A DNA stretch of 64,000 nucleotides from assembly GCA_039027855.1 (NCBI GenBank), contig JBCCJI010000012.1, positions 1 to 64,000 of the forward strand, in the 5' to 3' direction. This stretch comes from Thermohalobaculum sp039027855. GTDB taxonomy: Bacteria > Pseudomonadota > Alphaproteobacteria > Rhodobacterales > Rhodobacteraceae. The notes below the pieces were generated by a model that saw only the letters and a program-made list of their open reading frames with translations, was not told where the DNA came from and did no database searches. Below are positions 19,019 through 28,118 of the stretch, one piece after another. Both the position numbers and the translations under genes were made by a program. Numbering within the stretch: position 1 is the first letter of the stretch; each line of letters begins with the position of its first letter.

Positions 19019-19858
19019 ATGACCGGTGGCCTGCGCGCCGGCGGCCTCGCCTTGACCACGGCGCTCGTCGCCTGCGCCGATCCGCCCCCACCCGCCGGGA
19101 TCGTCGACCCGGCCGCGATCGTTGCGCCGGCAGGGGGCGAGGTCGAGGTCGGAAACGGTGGCGGGGGCGCAGCCGAAGGCGGAGCGCCGCTCGCGACCAC
19201 CCTGCCCGCCAGTCTGGCAACGTCATCGGCCCACCGCCTCGTCGGGCTGACCATCACGCTCGAGAACCCGCCGGCAGCGCTGCTGGATGCGCGCGGCGCA
19301 GGGGTGATCGAGGTGATCCGCACCGATACCCGGGAGACCGCGCGCCTCGTCTTTCTGAACGGTGCGCTCACCGCCCATGCGCTGACCCCTGGACCATGGC
19401 GGATCAGGGCGATCGCCGGTCAGCACTGCGGCTTTATCGACCTGCCGGTGCCGCGCGATATCGCCGCCGGGGCGGGTGGCATCGCTGATCCCATATCGGC
19501 CGGGGCGTTGACACTCAGCTTTTCGACCGGCGCCGAGATCGGCGCACCGGCACGGCTGAGCGGGCGCCTCGCATCGCCCGAGGATCTCGCACGTCTCGCG
19601 ACGCTTTCCGGGGGTGACAGCGCCGCGACCCAGCCGCGCCCGCTTCTGCGCCCCGGCGCGGAGGCCCTGTGCAAGCATATCGATCTGGCGGTGTCGCGCC
19701 CGGATATCGATCCAGCGATCGAGGTGCTGACGCCGCTGCAGATCGCCGAGATGGTGCTCGTGCTCGGCGCCTTCGGGGCGATCACCGGGGCGGCGGCGGC
19801 CACCGGCAGCGTCGCCTTCGTCTCGGGTGGCGGTGGCCTGGTCTTCGCCGCCTTCTGA
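19019..19858 (+). CDS. Predicted lipoprotein of unknown function
   Basis: A protein of about 279 residues that I do not recognise. It begins with a short hydrophobic signal ending in a lipobox (LVAC followed by ADPPPP), then a Pro/Ala/Gly-rich linker, a middle domain with a beta-sandwich look (VGLTITLENPPAALLDARG; PWRIRAIAGQHCGFIDLPVP), and a hydrophobic glycine-rich C-terminus (AEMVLVLGAFGAITGAAAATG) that could cross a membrane. GAGAGGA before the ATG at 19019 fits as a binding site, at the long end of usual spacing; an ATG at 19007 is also possible. It follows the M15 peptidase closely and may act with it. Confidence 0.65.
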   Translation: MTGGLRAGGLALTTALVACADPPPPAGIVDPAAIVAPAGGEVEVGNGGGGAAEGGAPLATTLPASLATSSAHRLVGLTITLENPPAALLDARGAGVIEVIRTDTRETARLVFLNGALTAHALTPGPWRIRAIAGQHCGFIDLPVPRDIAAGAGGIADPISAGALTLSFSTGAEIGAPARLSGRLASPEDLARLATLSGGDSAATQPRPLLRPGAEALCKHIDLAVSRPDIDPAIEVLTPLQIAEMVLVLGAFGAITGAAAATGSVAFVSGGGGLVFAAF

Positions 19859-19968
19859 GCGCCCGACGCACGGCACAAGGGCGCGTTCACCATCTTCCCT
19901 CGCGTTTCCTTCAGCACTCCCGCCGTACCCCTCTGCCAGGCTGGGCTGTGCACCGAGGGGGCGATGCG

Positions 19969-20931
19969 ATGACGAAATTCGAGAAGATCATGCCGGCGGC
20001 GGGGAAGAAGTACCGCCTCGTCACCCGCAGCGACATGGACGGGTTGGTCTGCGCCGTGCTGCTGAAGGATCTCGGCATCTGCGACCGGATCGATTTCGCC
20101 CATCCCAAGGACATGCAAGATGGGCTGGTCGAGATCGGGCCCGACGATATCACCACCAATCTGCCTTATGTCCCCGGCGTGTTCCTTGCCATCGATCACC
20201 ACGACAGCGAGGCCGAGCGGGTCGAGGGCAATCCCGACAACCACGTGATCGACATCGGCGCGATGTCAGCGGCGCGGGTCGTCTACGACTACTTCGGCGG
20301 CAAAGCAGCCTTCCCGCGGATCTCGGACGCGATGATGGAGGCGGTCGACAAGGCCGATGCCGCCCAGTTCACGCGCGAGGATGTGCTGGATGCGCAGGGC
20401 TGGGAGCTGTTGAGCTTCCTGATGGATTCGCGCACCGGCCTCGGGCGCTTCCGCGATTTTCGGATCTCGAACTTCGCGCTGATGATGCAGCTGATCGACC
20501 ACTGCCTGGAGAGCCAGGACATCGATCAGATCCTCGCCCTGCCCGACGTCGCCGAGCGCGTGGCATTGTACAAAGACCACGAGCCGATGTTCCGCGAGCA
20601 GCTGAAGAAGTGCAGCACCGTGCATGGCAACCTCGTCGTCCTAGACATCCGCGAGGAGGATCCGATCTACGCCGGCAACCGCTTCATGCTCTATGCGCTG
20701 TTTCCCGACTGCAATATCTCGATCCATGTGATGTGGGGGAAGGGCAAGCAGAACACGGTCTTCGCCACGGGCAAATCGATCCTGAACCGCAGCAGCAAGA
20801 CACATGTGGGCCACCTGATGCTGAAATACGGTGGCGGCGGTCACACCGCGGCGGGCACCTGCCAGGTGCCGAACGATGAGGCGGAGAAGGCGCTCGGCGA
20901 GCTGATCGCTGCGATCACCGCCGACGGCTGA
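19969..20931 (+). CDS. DHH-family phosphoesterase
   Basis: A 320-residue cytoplasmic enzyme of the DHH/DHHA1 superfamily (RecJ, NrnA/pAp phosphatase, exopolyphosphatase relatives). Metal-binding motifs are SDMDGLVC near the N-terminus, IDHHDSE at about residue 80, and the C-terminal DHHA1 glycine motif GGGGHTAAGTC. The reading frame is open 300 bases further upstream, but only the ATG at 19969 (after GAGGGGGC) gives a protein that begins at the family's N-terminus. The substrate is unclear: a nanoRNase/oligoribonuclease or a pyrophosphatase-type activity both fit. It stands alone, 110 bases after the lipoprotein gene. Confidence 0.87.
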   Translation: MTKFEKIMPAAGKKYRLVTRSDMDGLVCAVLLKDLGICDRIDFAHPKDMQDGLVEIGPDDITTNLPYVPGVFLAIDHHDSEAERVEGNPDNHVIDIGAMSAARVVYDYFGGKAAFPRISDAMMEAVDKADAAQFTREDVLDAQGWELLSFLMDSRTGLGRFRDFRISNFALMMQLIDHCLESQDIDQILALPDVAERVALYKDHEPMFREQLKKCSTVHGNLVVLDIREEDPIYAGNRFMLYALFPDCNISIHVMWGKGKQNTVFATGKSILNRSSKTHVGHLMLKYGGGGHTAAGTCQVPNDEAEKALGELIAAITADG

Positions 20932-20940
20932 GGCCCCGCC

Positions 20941-21068
20941 GAGGACGCAGTCCGAGGCAACGCGGGCTGCCCGAGGACGCAGTCCAAGGCGTCGCGGCCA
21001 GCCCGAGGACGCAGTCCAAGGCGTCGCGGCCAGCCCGAGGACGCAGTCCGAGGTGCCTCGGGCTGCGC
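20941..21068. repeat. 32-bp tandem repeat, four copies
   Basis: The core GAGGACGCAGTCC starts at 20941, 20973, 21005 and 21037, an exact 32-base period. Copies 2 and 3 are nearly identical over the whole unit; copies 1 and 4 vary in the second half. Each core holds the palindrome GGAC-GCA-GTCC. It lies just after the stop of the DHH gene and before the M24 gene. No cas-type spacers are present. Confidence 0.9.
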
Positions 21069-21144
21069 TGTCGGCACACTCCCCTTGCATCACGCGATAA
21101 GGCGGGCGCAGCCTCGCCCGGCATGACGTTGCCGGAGCCCGCCC

Positions 21145-22329
21145 ATGACCGCCACCGCCCCGCCGTTCTCATCCAGTGAATATGTCCGCCGCCTCTACCT
21201 TGTTCGCGAGGCGATGCGGGCGCGCGATATCGACTGCCTGTTCATCGAGGACCCGTCCAACATGGCCTGGCTGACCGGCTATGACGGGTGGTCATTCTAC
21301 GTCCATCAGGGTGTCGTCATCACCCACGACCGCGATCCGATCTGGTGGGGGCGGATGATGGATGGCGCCGGGGCGCTCCGCACGGTTTGGATGAACGACG
21401 ACCAGGTGCGCCCCTATGGCGAGGAATTCGTCATGACCGATCAACGCCATCCCATGCAGGATCTGGCCGCCCTGATCGGCGAACTCGGCTATCGCCACGG
21501 TCTGATCGGCGTCGAGATGGAGAACTACTACTACTCCGCCAAAGCCCATGCCGTGCTGGGCGACAGCCTCCCCTCGGCACGCCTGGTCGACGCAACAAAC
21601 CTCGTCAACTGGCAGCGGCTCGTGAAGTCCGGGGAGGAGATCGCCTTTATGCGCAAGGCGGCGGCGATCTCGGAGACCATCATCGACGGGATCCGCGAAC
21701 GCTGCGCGCCAGGCCTGGCCAAGAACCTGCTGGTGGCCGAGATCTATGCCGATGCGATCCGCGGTGTGGGCGAGGACTGGGGCGATTACCCCGCCATCGT
21801 GCCGATGCTCCCCTCAGGCGCCGATGCCTCCGCCTCGCACCTTACCTGGGATGGCCGGCCGTTTCAGAAGGGCGAGGCGACCTTTTTCGAGATCTCGGGC
21901 TGCTATCGCCGCTATCACGCGCCGCTCTGCCGCACGGTCTTCCTCGGCAATCCGCCAGACGCGATGCGCCGGGCCGAGGCTGCCCTGGTCGAAGGCCTCA
22001 GCAACGGCATCGACCTCGCAAGACCCGGCAACACGACCGGCGATGTTGCGCGTGCCCTGTTCGAGGCGCTCGCCCGGGCGGGCATCGAGCGCAAGGCACG
22101 CTGCGGCTATCCGATCGGCCTCAGCTACCCGCCCGACTGGGGCGAACGCACCTGCAGCCTGCGCCCCGAGGACGAGACGGTCCTGGCGCCGGGCATGACC
22201 TTCCACTTCATGCCGGGTCTCTGGTTCAAGGACTGGGGCATGGAGATCACCGAGACCATCCTGATCCGTGACGAGGGGCCTGCCGAATGCCTGTGCGACC
22301 GGCCCCGCGAACTGTTCGTCACGCCCTGA
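21145..22329 (+). CDS. doeA: M24-family hydrolase, probably ectoine hydrolase DoeA
   Basis: A 394-residue pita-bread enzyme related to creatinase and Xaa-Pro dipeptidase. From memory it follows the DoeA/EutD subgroup along its length: DPSNMAWLTGYDGWSFYVHQ at the start, VGEDWGDYPAIVPMLPSG, GADASASHLTWDGRPF, GCYRRYHAPLCRTVFLG, and GYPIGLSYPPDWGERT near the end. Ectoine hydrolase opens the ectoine ring to N-acetyl-diaminobutyrate, so the cell may use compatible solutes. No doeB, doeC, doeD or ectoine transporter gene lies beside it, so a different amidine or peptide substrate is possible. The ATG at 21145 follows GGAG at good spacing. Confidence 0.75.
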   Translation: MTATAPPFSSSEYVRRLYLVREAMRARDIDCLFIEDPSNMAWLTGYDGWSFYVHQGVVITHDRDPIWWGRMMDGAGALRTVWMNDDQVRPYGEEFVMTDQRHPMQDLAALIGELGYRHGLIGVEMENYYYSAKAHAVLGDSLPSARLVDATNLVNWQRLVKSGEEIAFMRKAAAISETIIDGIRERCAPGLAKNLLVAEIYADAIRGVGEDWGDYPAIVPMLPSGADASASHLTWDGRPFQKGEATFFEISGCYRRYHAPLCRTVFLGNPPDAMRRAEAALVEGLSNGIDLARPGNTTGDVARALFEALARAGIERKARCGYPIGLSYPPDWGERTCSLRPEDETVLAPGMTFHFMPGLWFKDWGMEITETILIRDEGPAECLCDRPRELFVTP

Positions 22330-22693
22330 AGCCGAGACCGGCCGAAGGTCTCGCGAAGCCCCTGCCCGGCGCTGTCCCGGCGCTGTCCCGGCGCCGTCCC
22401 CGGGTCGTCCCGGCGCCGTCCCTCGTTCGTCCATGGGTCGTCGTCCCGCGGTCTTTTCCGGACGCTATGTCGCGGCGAGGCCGGGCCGCCAGCTCGGCGG
22501 TTTTGCTATCGTTAACCCGTCGGGAGGCTGCGCCGCCTCCCCCGCGCTTGGCTGCGGCCTCCCGGCAACCTTCGCAACCACTGGCTGAAGCCGGCCTGCG
22601 TGCTGTTGACCCACCGGCCCACCGCCCGTCATCTCGGTCAGGAACGCCCAATCGCGGCACCGCCGCAGCCCGACCGGAAATGTATGCTTGCTC
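22330..22693. other. Intergenic region with short degenerate GC-rich repeats
   Basis: A 364-base gap. Bases about 22365-22455 hold several imperfect copies of an 11-12 base unit (GGCGCTGTCCC, GGCGCCGTCCC and GGTCGTCCC variants). The rest looks like ordinary non-coding GC-rich sequence and must contain the promoter of the DUF4129 gene cluster, although no clear promoter stands out. Confidence 0.5.
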
Positions 22694-23446
22694 ATGGTTC
22701 GTAGATACCAAATCGCTGCCATAGCGCTGATCACCGCAGCGATCATGGGCATGCTGGCGGTGCCGGTAGCGGCTCAGCGTGAGGCAAGCCGCGAGGACTT
22801 CACGCTCACCCCGTCGGGCGAGGCCTATCTGGAAAGCATCGCACGCCGGGGTATCGAGGCCCGGGTCGGGTATTGGGACCCGAGCGCCGCGGCACCGCCA
22901 CTCAGTCTCGACCCCGACCTGCTGGACGAGGAGCAGGACGAAGAGGACGAGAGCAGTTTCGCCGGCAGCACGCTTGGCAATATCGTCGGGGTCATCGCGC
23001 TCATGGTGCTGATCGCCTGTTTCGCCGCGGTCTTCCTGCTGATCGGACCGCGCAATGTGGCATTGACCAGCACGGGCAGCGCGACCCGCAACACTCTGCG
23101 CCGTCGCACCGCGACATCGACTGTGGAGGAACTGCCACCCTCCTTGGAACTCGCGGTGGGTGAGCCCGACCGGCGCCGGGCCCTGGCCATCCTGGCCGAG
23201 GCCGCCGTCATCGAGGCCGCGCGCCAGCACAACCAACGCCTCGGCCGGGCCATGACCATGCGCGATGCGCTGAGACGGATCCCACGGGACTGGGCCGGCT
23301 ATGCGCCGCTCGCCACGCTGACCCGCGCCGCCGAGATGGCCCATTTCGGCGGCCGACCGGTGAGCGAAGAGGGCTTTGCCGAGCATCTCGCCTTTGCGCG
23401 CAGCCTGTTCGGCCCGACCCCGGCCGGCACCGGCTACCCGGCATGA
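22694..23446 (+). CDS. DUF4129-type membrane protein
   Basis: A protein of about 250 residues and the first gene of a six-gene overlapping cluster. It has a signal peptide (AAIALITAAIMGMLAVPVAAQ), an acidic exported stretch (LLDEEQDEEDESSF), a membrane helix (VIALMVLIACFAAVFLLIG) and a cytoplasmic C-terminal domain of the DUF4129 kind (RRALAILAEAAVIEAARQHN then TMRDALRRIPRDW and an ending of helices). This family is typically found with MoxR and DUF58 proteins. I used the ATG at 22694; a TTG two codons earlier has a better spaced GGAAA. Function unknown. Confidence 0.75.
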   Translation: MVRRYQIAAIALITAAIMGMLAVPVAAQREASREDFTLTPSGEAYLESIARRGIEARVGYWDPSAAAPPLSLDPDLLDEEQDEEDESSFAGSTLGNIVGVIALMVLIACFAAVFLLIGPRNVALTSTGSATRNTLRRRTATSTVEELPPSLELAVGEPDRRRALAILAEAAVIEAARQHNQRLGRAMTMRDALRRIPRDWAGYAPLATLTRAAEMAHFGGRPVSEEGFAEHLAFARSLFGPTPAGTGYPA

Positions 23447-24789
23447 ACGCCGGCGCGGCAGATGGCGGCAACCAGGGCCGCGGCTGGCTGATCATCGTCG
23501 GGGTGATCCTGGTGGTCGCGCTGCTGGCGCTCGTTTTCCTCAACACGACCGAGCGCCAAGTGCGCCGGTCACCCATCGGCTTCGACGGGCTCGCGGTCTG
23601 GCTGCGCGACCAGGACCAGGCGGCGGTCACCCAAAGCGGCCTGACACGGGTCGACCCGACCGAGGTCGGGCTGCGCATCCTGCCGCTTTTCGACGCCGTG
23701 CTGGACGCTGATCGCGAGAGCGCGAGTACCGAGGAGGAGATGCTCTACCGGCTGAGCGATGTCGACATGCAGACCCGGATCGTGCGCGAGAAGATCGACC
23801 GTCTGCCGACGCTGGTGGTGCTCCACAAATGGCGCACGGGCATGCGGCTGACGCGGATCGCCCACCCCGTGCTGTTCGGTAGTGCCCGACACCAGACCCG
23901 GGTGCTGGCAGACATCGCGCCGGGCCTCGGCCGAGTAAAGCTTTTGCCGCAGTTGTTCACGCCCTTTCGCCTCGCCCCCGACGCGCGCATCGACGATGAG
24001 CCTGAGGGCATCGCAGAGCTTTATCTGCCGCAAGTGATCTCGGGCGCCGATGCCTGCAGGCCGATCATCGGCACGGCCGACGCCATGATCCTGGGCCGCT
24101 GCGTGACGGGCGACAAGCGCGCCGATGAGACCGTGCGCCATTTCTGGCTGCTCTCCGACCCCGACCTGTTGAACAACCACGGCCTCACGCTTGGCGACAA
24201 CGCGGTGCTGGCGAGCCGGCTCATGGCCCATATGGCGGGCGACGGTCTCACCGTCGTCGACTACACCGATTATGTCTGGGCCGTCGGGCCGCGGCCACGG
24301 CGCGAGCGGGAATGGTCGGATCTGCTCCGATTCTTCGAGTGGCCCTTCACCATCCTCTGGCTTGGCTTTGGCGTCGTCACGGCGCTGCTGCTCTGGCGGG
24401 CCAGCGTGCGCGATGCCGCGCCGCTGCCCGCGGGCGATCAGGGTCCCGGCGCCACCAAGACCGTGTCGATCGACGCGCAGGCGCGGCTGATGCGCCTGTC
24501 AGGTGCCGATGGCGCGTTGCTGGAAGCCTATGTGAGCCAGCGTCTTGGCATGCTGGCCGACGAGTTGATCGGCCCGAGGCGGAGTGGCACGGATGCCCTG
24601 CGCACCATCTTCGGCGTGCTGGAGCGGCGCGGCGTCGGCACCGCCGGCGCGTTCAAGACCGCCGTCGTCGGCGCCCGTAGTCTGTCATCAAACGCCCCCG
24701 CCGCGCAGGTCGTCGACCACCTCGACCGCTTTGAAACCGCCCTAGAGCAGGTGATGCATGAACTTGGAAGATCTTCACGCAACGGCTGA
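23443..24789 (+). CDS. DUF4350 domain membrane protein
   Basis: A 448-residue protein overlapping the previous gene by ATGA. An N-terminal helix (WLIIVGVILVVALLALVFL) is followed by a large exported domain with the DUF4350 mark HFWLLSDPDLLNNHGLTLGDNA, a second helix (PFTILWLGFGVVTALLLW) and a cytoplasmic helical tail ending in FETALEQVMHELG. The family resembles an inactive glutamine-amidotransferase-like fold and travels with MoxR/DUF58 genes. Its end overlaps the MoxR gene by 32 bases, so translation of the two is probably linked. Precise role unknown. Confidence 0.83.
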   Translation: MNAGAADGGNQGRGWLIIVGVILVVALLALVFLNTTERQVRRSPIGFDGLAVWLRDQDQAAVTQSGLTRVDPTEVGLRILPLFDAVLDADRESASTEEEMLYRLSDVDMQTRIVREKIDRLPTLVVLHKWRTGMRLTRIAHPVLFGSARHQTRVLADIAPGLGRVKLLPQLFTPFRLAPDARIDDEPEGIAELYLPQVISGADACRPIIGTADAMILGRCVTGDKRADETVRHFWLLSDPDLLNNHGLTLGDNAVLASRLMAHMAGDGLTVVDYTDYVWAVGPRPRREREWSDLLRFFEWPFTILWLGFGVVTALLLWRASVRDAAPLPAGDQGPGATKTVSIDAQARLMRLSGADGALLEAYVSQRLGMLADELIGPRRSGTDALRTIFGVLERRGVGTAGAFKTAVVGARSLSSNAPAAQVVDHLDRFETALEQVMHELGRSSRNG

Positions 24790-25714
24790 TCGGCTGAGGG
24801 CCGAGATCGCGCGCACCGTCCAGGGGCAAGACGACGTGATCGACCTGATGCTGATCGCCCTCGTCACCCGGGGCCATGTGCTGCTGGAGGGCCCGCCGGG
24901 TACTGCCAAGACCCTGTTGGCACGCAGTTTCGCGGGCGTGGTCGATTTGGATTACGGCCGAGTGCAGTTCACGCCCGATCTGATGCCGGGCGACGTGATC
25001 GGTGCCAGCATCTTCGATTTCCGAACCTCCGAGTTCCGGCTGATCAAGGGACCCTGCTTCACCGACGTCCTGCTCGCCGATGAGATCAACCGTGCGCCGC
25101 CCAAGACGCAGGCGGCACTGCTGCAGGCGATGAGCGAGCGGATGGCGACCATCGACGGCACCGATCACCCTCTTGGCGCCGATTTCTTCGTCGTCGCCAC
25201 ACAGAACCCGATCGAGCAGCAGGGCACCTATCCCCTGCCCGAGGCTCAGCTCGACCGCTTTCTGTTCAAGATCGAGGTGAGCTTCCCCGACGAAGCGGTC
25301 GAGCTCTCGATCCTGCAGGCGCATGCGGCCACCTCGCTCGACACCGCGGCTCGGCTTGAGGCGCTGAACCGCGTGTTGGATCGCGAGGCCCTCGCCGCGC
25401 TCCGGGCCTTGGTCGACACCATTCGCCTCGACGACGACATCCTGCGCTACGTCCTGGCGCTGGTCCGCGCCACCCGGAACGAGCCCGAGATCGCCTATGG
25501 CGCCTCGACACGGGCGGCCGATGCGCTGGCGGGGGCGGTCCGCGCGGCCGCGGCGCTGGACGGGCGCGATTATGCCATTCCAGACGACGTGAAACGGCTA
25601 TTCCTGCCCGCCATGCGCCATCGCATCGTGCTGGGCCCGACCGCCGAGATCGAGGGGCGCAGGCCCGATGACGTGCTATCGAACATCCTCGATCAGGTCG
25701 AGGCGCCGCGCTGA
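24758..25714 (+). CDS. MoxR-family AAA+ ATPase
   Basis: A 318-residue AAA+ chaperone-like ATPase. It has Walker A GPPGTAKT, Walker B LLADEINRAPPKTQAALLQAM, a sensor-1 segment FVVATQNPIEQQGTYPLPEAQLDRF (shown here only as the recognisable MoxR signature), and the C-terminal lid. MoxR proteins work with von Willebrand or DUF58 partners in maturing protein complexes or in envelope stress responses. The start overlaps the DUF4350 gene and the stop shares one base with the DUF58 start, so the gene is in the middle of a polycistronic unit. The client is unknown. Confidence 0.93.
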   Translation: MNLEDLHATADRLRAEIARTVQGQDDVIDLMLIALVTRGHVLLEGPPGTAKTLLARSFAGVVDLDYGRVQFTPDLMPGDVIGASIFDFRTSEFRLIKGPCFTDVLLADEINRAPPKTQAALLQAMSERMATIDGTDHPLGADFFVVATQNPIEQQGTYPLPEAQLDRFLFKIEVSFPDEAVELSILQAHAATSLDTAARLEALNRVLDREALAALRALVDTIRLDDDILRYVLALVRATRNEPEIAYGASTRAADALAGAVRAAAALDGRDYAIPDDVKRLFLPAMRHRIVLGPTAEIEGRRPDDVLSNILDQVEAPR

Positions 25715-26997
25715 TGCGGCCCTCGGCGCGGCTTTTGTGGATCGCGCTCGGCGCCTTCGCGCTGTCGGCGGTGCTGATGGCTGCTGGCGAGGGGACACGC
25801 GCCGTCGCTCCCTTTGTCTGGTTGCCGGTGCTGATGGCGCTGGCCGGGGATCTGGCAATCAGCGTCGCACGGCCAGTCGCCGTCGAGATCGCAGCGCCCG
25901 ACGAGATGTTCACCGGCCAGACCATCGCGCTGGTCGTCACGCCATCGCGAAGGCCCCGGGGGCTGACCGCGCAATTCGACTGGCCCGAAGGTCTCGACGG
26001 GCCCGAGAGTGCGCCCCTCGACGGCGCCGCCGCCACACCTGTCGAGATCACGGCGCGGCGCCGGGGGACATGGCCAGTGACCCGGCTCTGGCTGTCATGG
26101 CCCTCGGCGTTGGGGCTGGTGGAGCTGGTGCCGCGCCTGACCCTGGATCTCACGATCACCGCCGTGCCGGATATCCGGCCCGTTCAGTCGGGTGTCATCG
26201 ACGTCAAAGTCCGCTCCACCCTGTTCGGCGTGAAGGAGAACTTCGCGCGCGGCGAAGGGTCGGAGTTCCACCAGCTGCGCGATTTCGTGCAGGGCATGGA
26301 TACCCGGGCCATCGACTGGAAGCGCTCTGCCCGCCACCAAGGGCTGGTCGCCAAGGAGATGCGGGCCGAGCGCAACCACCACGTCATCGTCGCGCTGGAC
26401 AACGGCTACCTGATGCGGAGCGAGGCTGGAGGACTGCCCAAGATCGACCACGCCGTGAATGCCGCGCTGGTGACCGCTTGGGCGGCTGGTGTCGGCGGCG
26501 ATATGGTGGGGCTCTTCGCCTATGACGCGCGGCCGCGCCTGTTCGTGCCGCCCGAGCCAGGGCGCCGGGCCTTCGCGCGGCTGCGCAGTCGCACGGCCGA
26601 GCTTGCCTATGAAAGCGTCGAGACCAACCACACGCTAGGCATGGCGAGCCTGATCGCCCGTACGCCGCGCCGTAGCTTGATCATCGTCTTCTCGGATTTC
26701 GTCGACGTGACCGGTGCCGAGCTGATGGTCGAGAACATGGCCGCACTCGCCCGGCGCCATGTGGTGGTCTTCGTCGCCATCCGCGATCCGGCGGTGGAGG
26801 CCATCGCGGCGACCGCGCCCGGCGATGTCGACGGGATCTCTAACGCCGTCGCGGCCGGTGGCCTGATCTCTGAGCGGCGGCTGGTGATGGAGCGGCTCGG
26901 CCGGCTCGGTGTCCTGGTGATCGACGCAGCCCCCGGGCAGGTGAGCGCCCGCGTCGTCTCGACGTATCTCGACCTCAAGGCGCGCGAGGCGGCATGA
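25714..26997 (+). CDS. DUF58 domain protein
   Basis: A 427-residue protein beginning one base before the end of the MoxR gene. Two N-terminal membrane helices (WIALGAFALSAVLMAAG; APFVWLPVLMALAGDLAIS) precede an extracytoplasmic beta domain and then the DUF58 signature FHQLRDFVQGMDTRAIDWKR at about residue 180. A vWA-like domain follows (HHVIVALDNGYLM; RSLIIVFSDFVDVTGAEL), although the first MIDAS motif appears degenerate (DNGYL rather than DxSxS). DUF58 proteins are the standard partners of MoxR ATPases. Confidence 0.9.
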   Translation: MRPSARLLWIALGAFALSAVLMAAGEGTRAVAPFVWLPVLMALAGDLAISVARPVAVEIAAPDEMFTGQTIALVVTPSRRPRGLTAQFDWPEGLDGPESAPLDGAAATPVEITARRRGTWPVTRLWLSWPSALGLVELVPRLTLDLTITAVPDIRPVQSGVIDVKVRSTLFGVKENFARGEGSEFHQLRDFVQGMDTRAIDWKRSARHQGLVAKEMRAERNHHVIVALDNGYLMRSEAGGLPKIDHAVNAALVTAWAAGVGGDMVGLFAYDARPRLFVPPEPGRRAFARLRSRTAELAYESVETNHTLGMASLIARTPRRSLIIVFSDFVDVTGAELMVENMAALARRHVVVFVAIRDPAVEAIAATAPGDVDGISNAVAAGGLISERRLVMERLGRLGVLVIDAAPGQVSARVVSTYLDLKAREAA

Positions 26998-28118
26998 GCT
27001 TTTCAGAGATCCCCCGCACCGGGCCGAAGACAGGTCGTAAGCCCGAGCCCGAGCGCGGCGCGGCGCCCAGGCCGAAAGGCACGACGGGCACGACGGGCCC
27101 GGCGGGCGAGCCAAGACCGACCGCCGAGGCCGCGATCCTGCGCAGTGCCCGCTTCCGTAGCGAGCGGGAGGAAGACTGGCAGCGCCTCGATGCCCTCGTC
27201 GCCCGGGTTGAGCGTCGGGGGCCCCGCAGCCTCGATTTCGGCGAAGCGCGGACCATGGCAACGCTGTACCGGCAGGCGGCCACCTCGCTTTCGGTCGCCC
27301 GGGCCATTTCGCTCGACCGCGCGCTTCTTTCCTACCTCGAGGCGCTGGTGACCCGCGCCTATCTCGCCGTCTATGCCCCGCAGGAGGGGCTTGGCGGCGC
27401 GCTCTGGCGGTTCCTGGCGAGCAGCGCCTCGCAGGCCATGCGCGGTCTCTGGCCATTCATGCTGGCAGGCTTGGCCACCATGATGCTGGGTGGGCTCACC
27501 GGCTGGCTGCTCTTTCTGGAGAACGAGGCCTGGTACGATGTGCTGGTGCCCCGAGGCCCCGACGATGTGCGCGGCCCGGAAGCCACGCGCGAGGAACTGC
27601 TTTCCGTCATCTACGACGGCGGAGGGTCGACGCTGGATGAGCTATCGGCGTTTGCTGCTTTCCTTTTCTCGAACAATGCGCGGATCGCGATTTTCGCCTT
27701 CGCTCTCGGTGCTTTCGCCTGCCTGCCGACATTCATCCTGATCTTCTACCAGGGTCTCTTCATCGGCTGTTTCGTGGCGCTGCATGTCGACCGCGGCGTC
27801 GGGCTCGACCTGTTCGGCTGGCTGTCGATCCACGGGGTCACCGAGCTTGGTGCAATCGTCGTCGCCGCCGGCGCGGGCTATGCCGTCGGCTTTGGCGTCC
27901 TGTTCCCCGGGCGCGAGCATCGGCGCACGGCCATGGCGCGCATGGCACGCCCGGCGGTCAAGGCCGCCATCGTCGCCGCCCTCATGCTGTTCGCCGCCGC
28001 CGTGCTGGAGGGCTTTGGCCGCCAACTCATCCAGGACACCACGACCCGCATCGTGATCGGGTGGGGCATCGGCGGGCTCTGGCTGCTTTGGTGGCTTGCC
28101 GCAGGACGCAGAGCATGA
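26994..28118 (+). CDS. SpoIIM/DUF95-family membrane protein
   Basis: A 374-residue polytopic protein overlapping the DUF58 gene by ATGA. After a Pro/Arg-rich tail of about 45 residues and a helical cytoplasmic domain there are about five membrane helices. These include the family mark NNARIAIFAFALGAFACLPT, then IFYQGLFIGCFVALH and SIHGVTELGAIVVAAGAGYAVG. The family is named after a sporulation protein, but alphaproteobacterial members occur in MoxR/RDD clusters with no sporulation. Possibly a channel or assembly factor; unproven. Confidence 0.88.
   Translation: MSFSEIPRTGPKTGRKPEPERGAAPRPKGTTGTTGPAGEPRPTAEAAILRSARFRSEREEDWQRLDALVARVERRGPRSLDFGEARTMATLYRQAATSLSVARAISLDRALLSYLEALVTRAYLAVYAPQEGLGGALWRFLASSASQAMRGLWPFMLAGLATMMLGGLTGWLLFLENEAWYDVLVPRGPDDVRGPEATREELLSVIYDGGGSTLDELSAFAAFLFSNNARIAIFAFALGAFACLPTFILIFYQGLFIGCFVALHVDRGVGLDLFGWLSIHGVTELGAIVVAAGAGYAVGFGVLFPGREHRRTAMARMARPAVKAAIVAALMLFAAAVLEGFGRQLIQDTTTRIVIGWGIGGLWLLWWLAAGRRA

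Noticed and set aside
18094..19371. 425-codon minus-strand ORF opposite the M15 peptidase and lipoprotein genes
   Set aside because: The plus strand has a zinc-peptidase motif pair and a lipobox; the minus-strand translation is His/Arg-rich and featureless.
20941..21068. CRISPR array
   Set aside because: The units are directly adjacent with a 32-base period and near-identical sequence throughout, so there are no unique spacers and no cas genes nearby.
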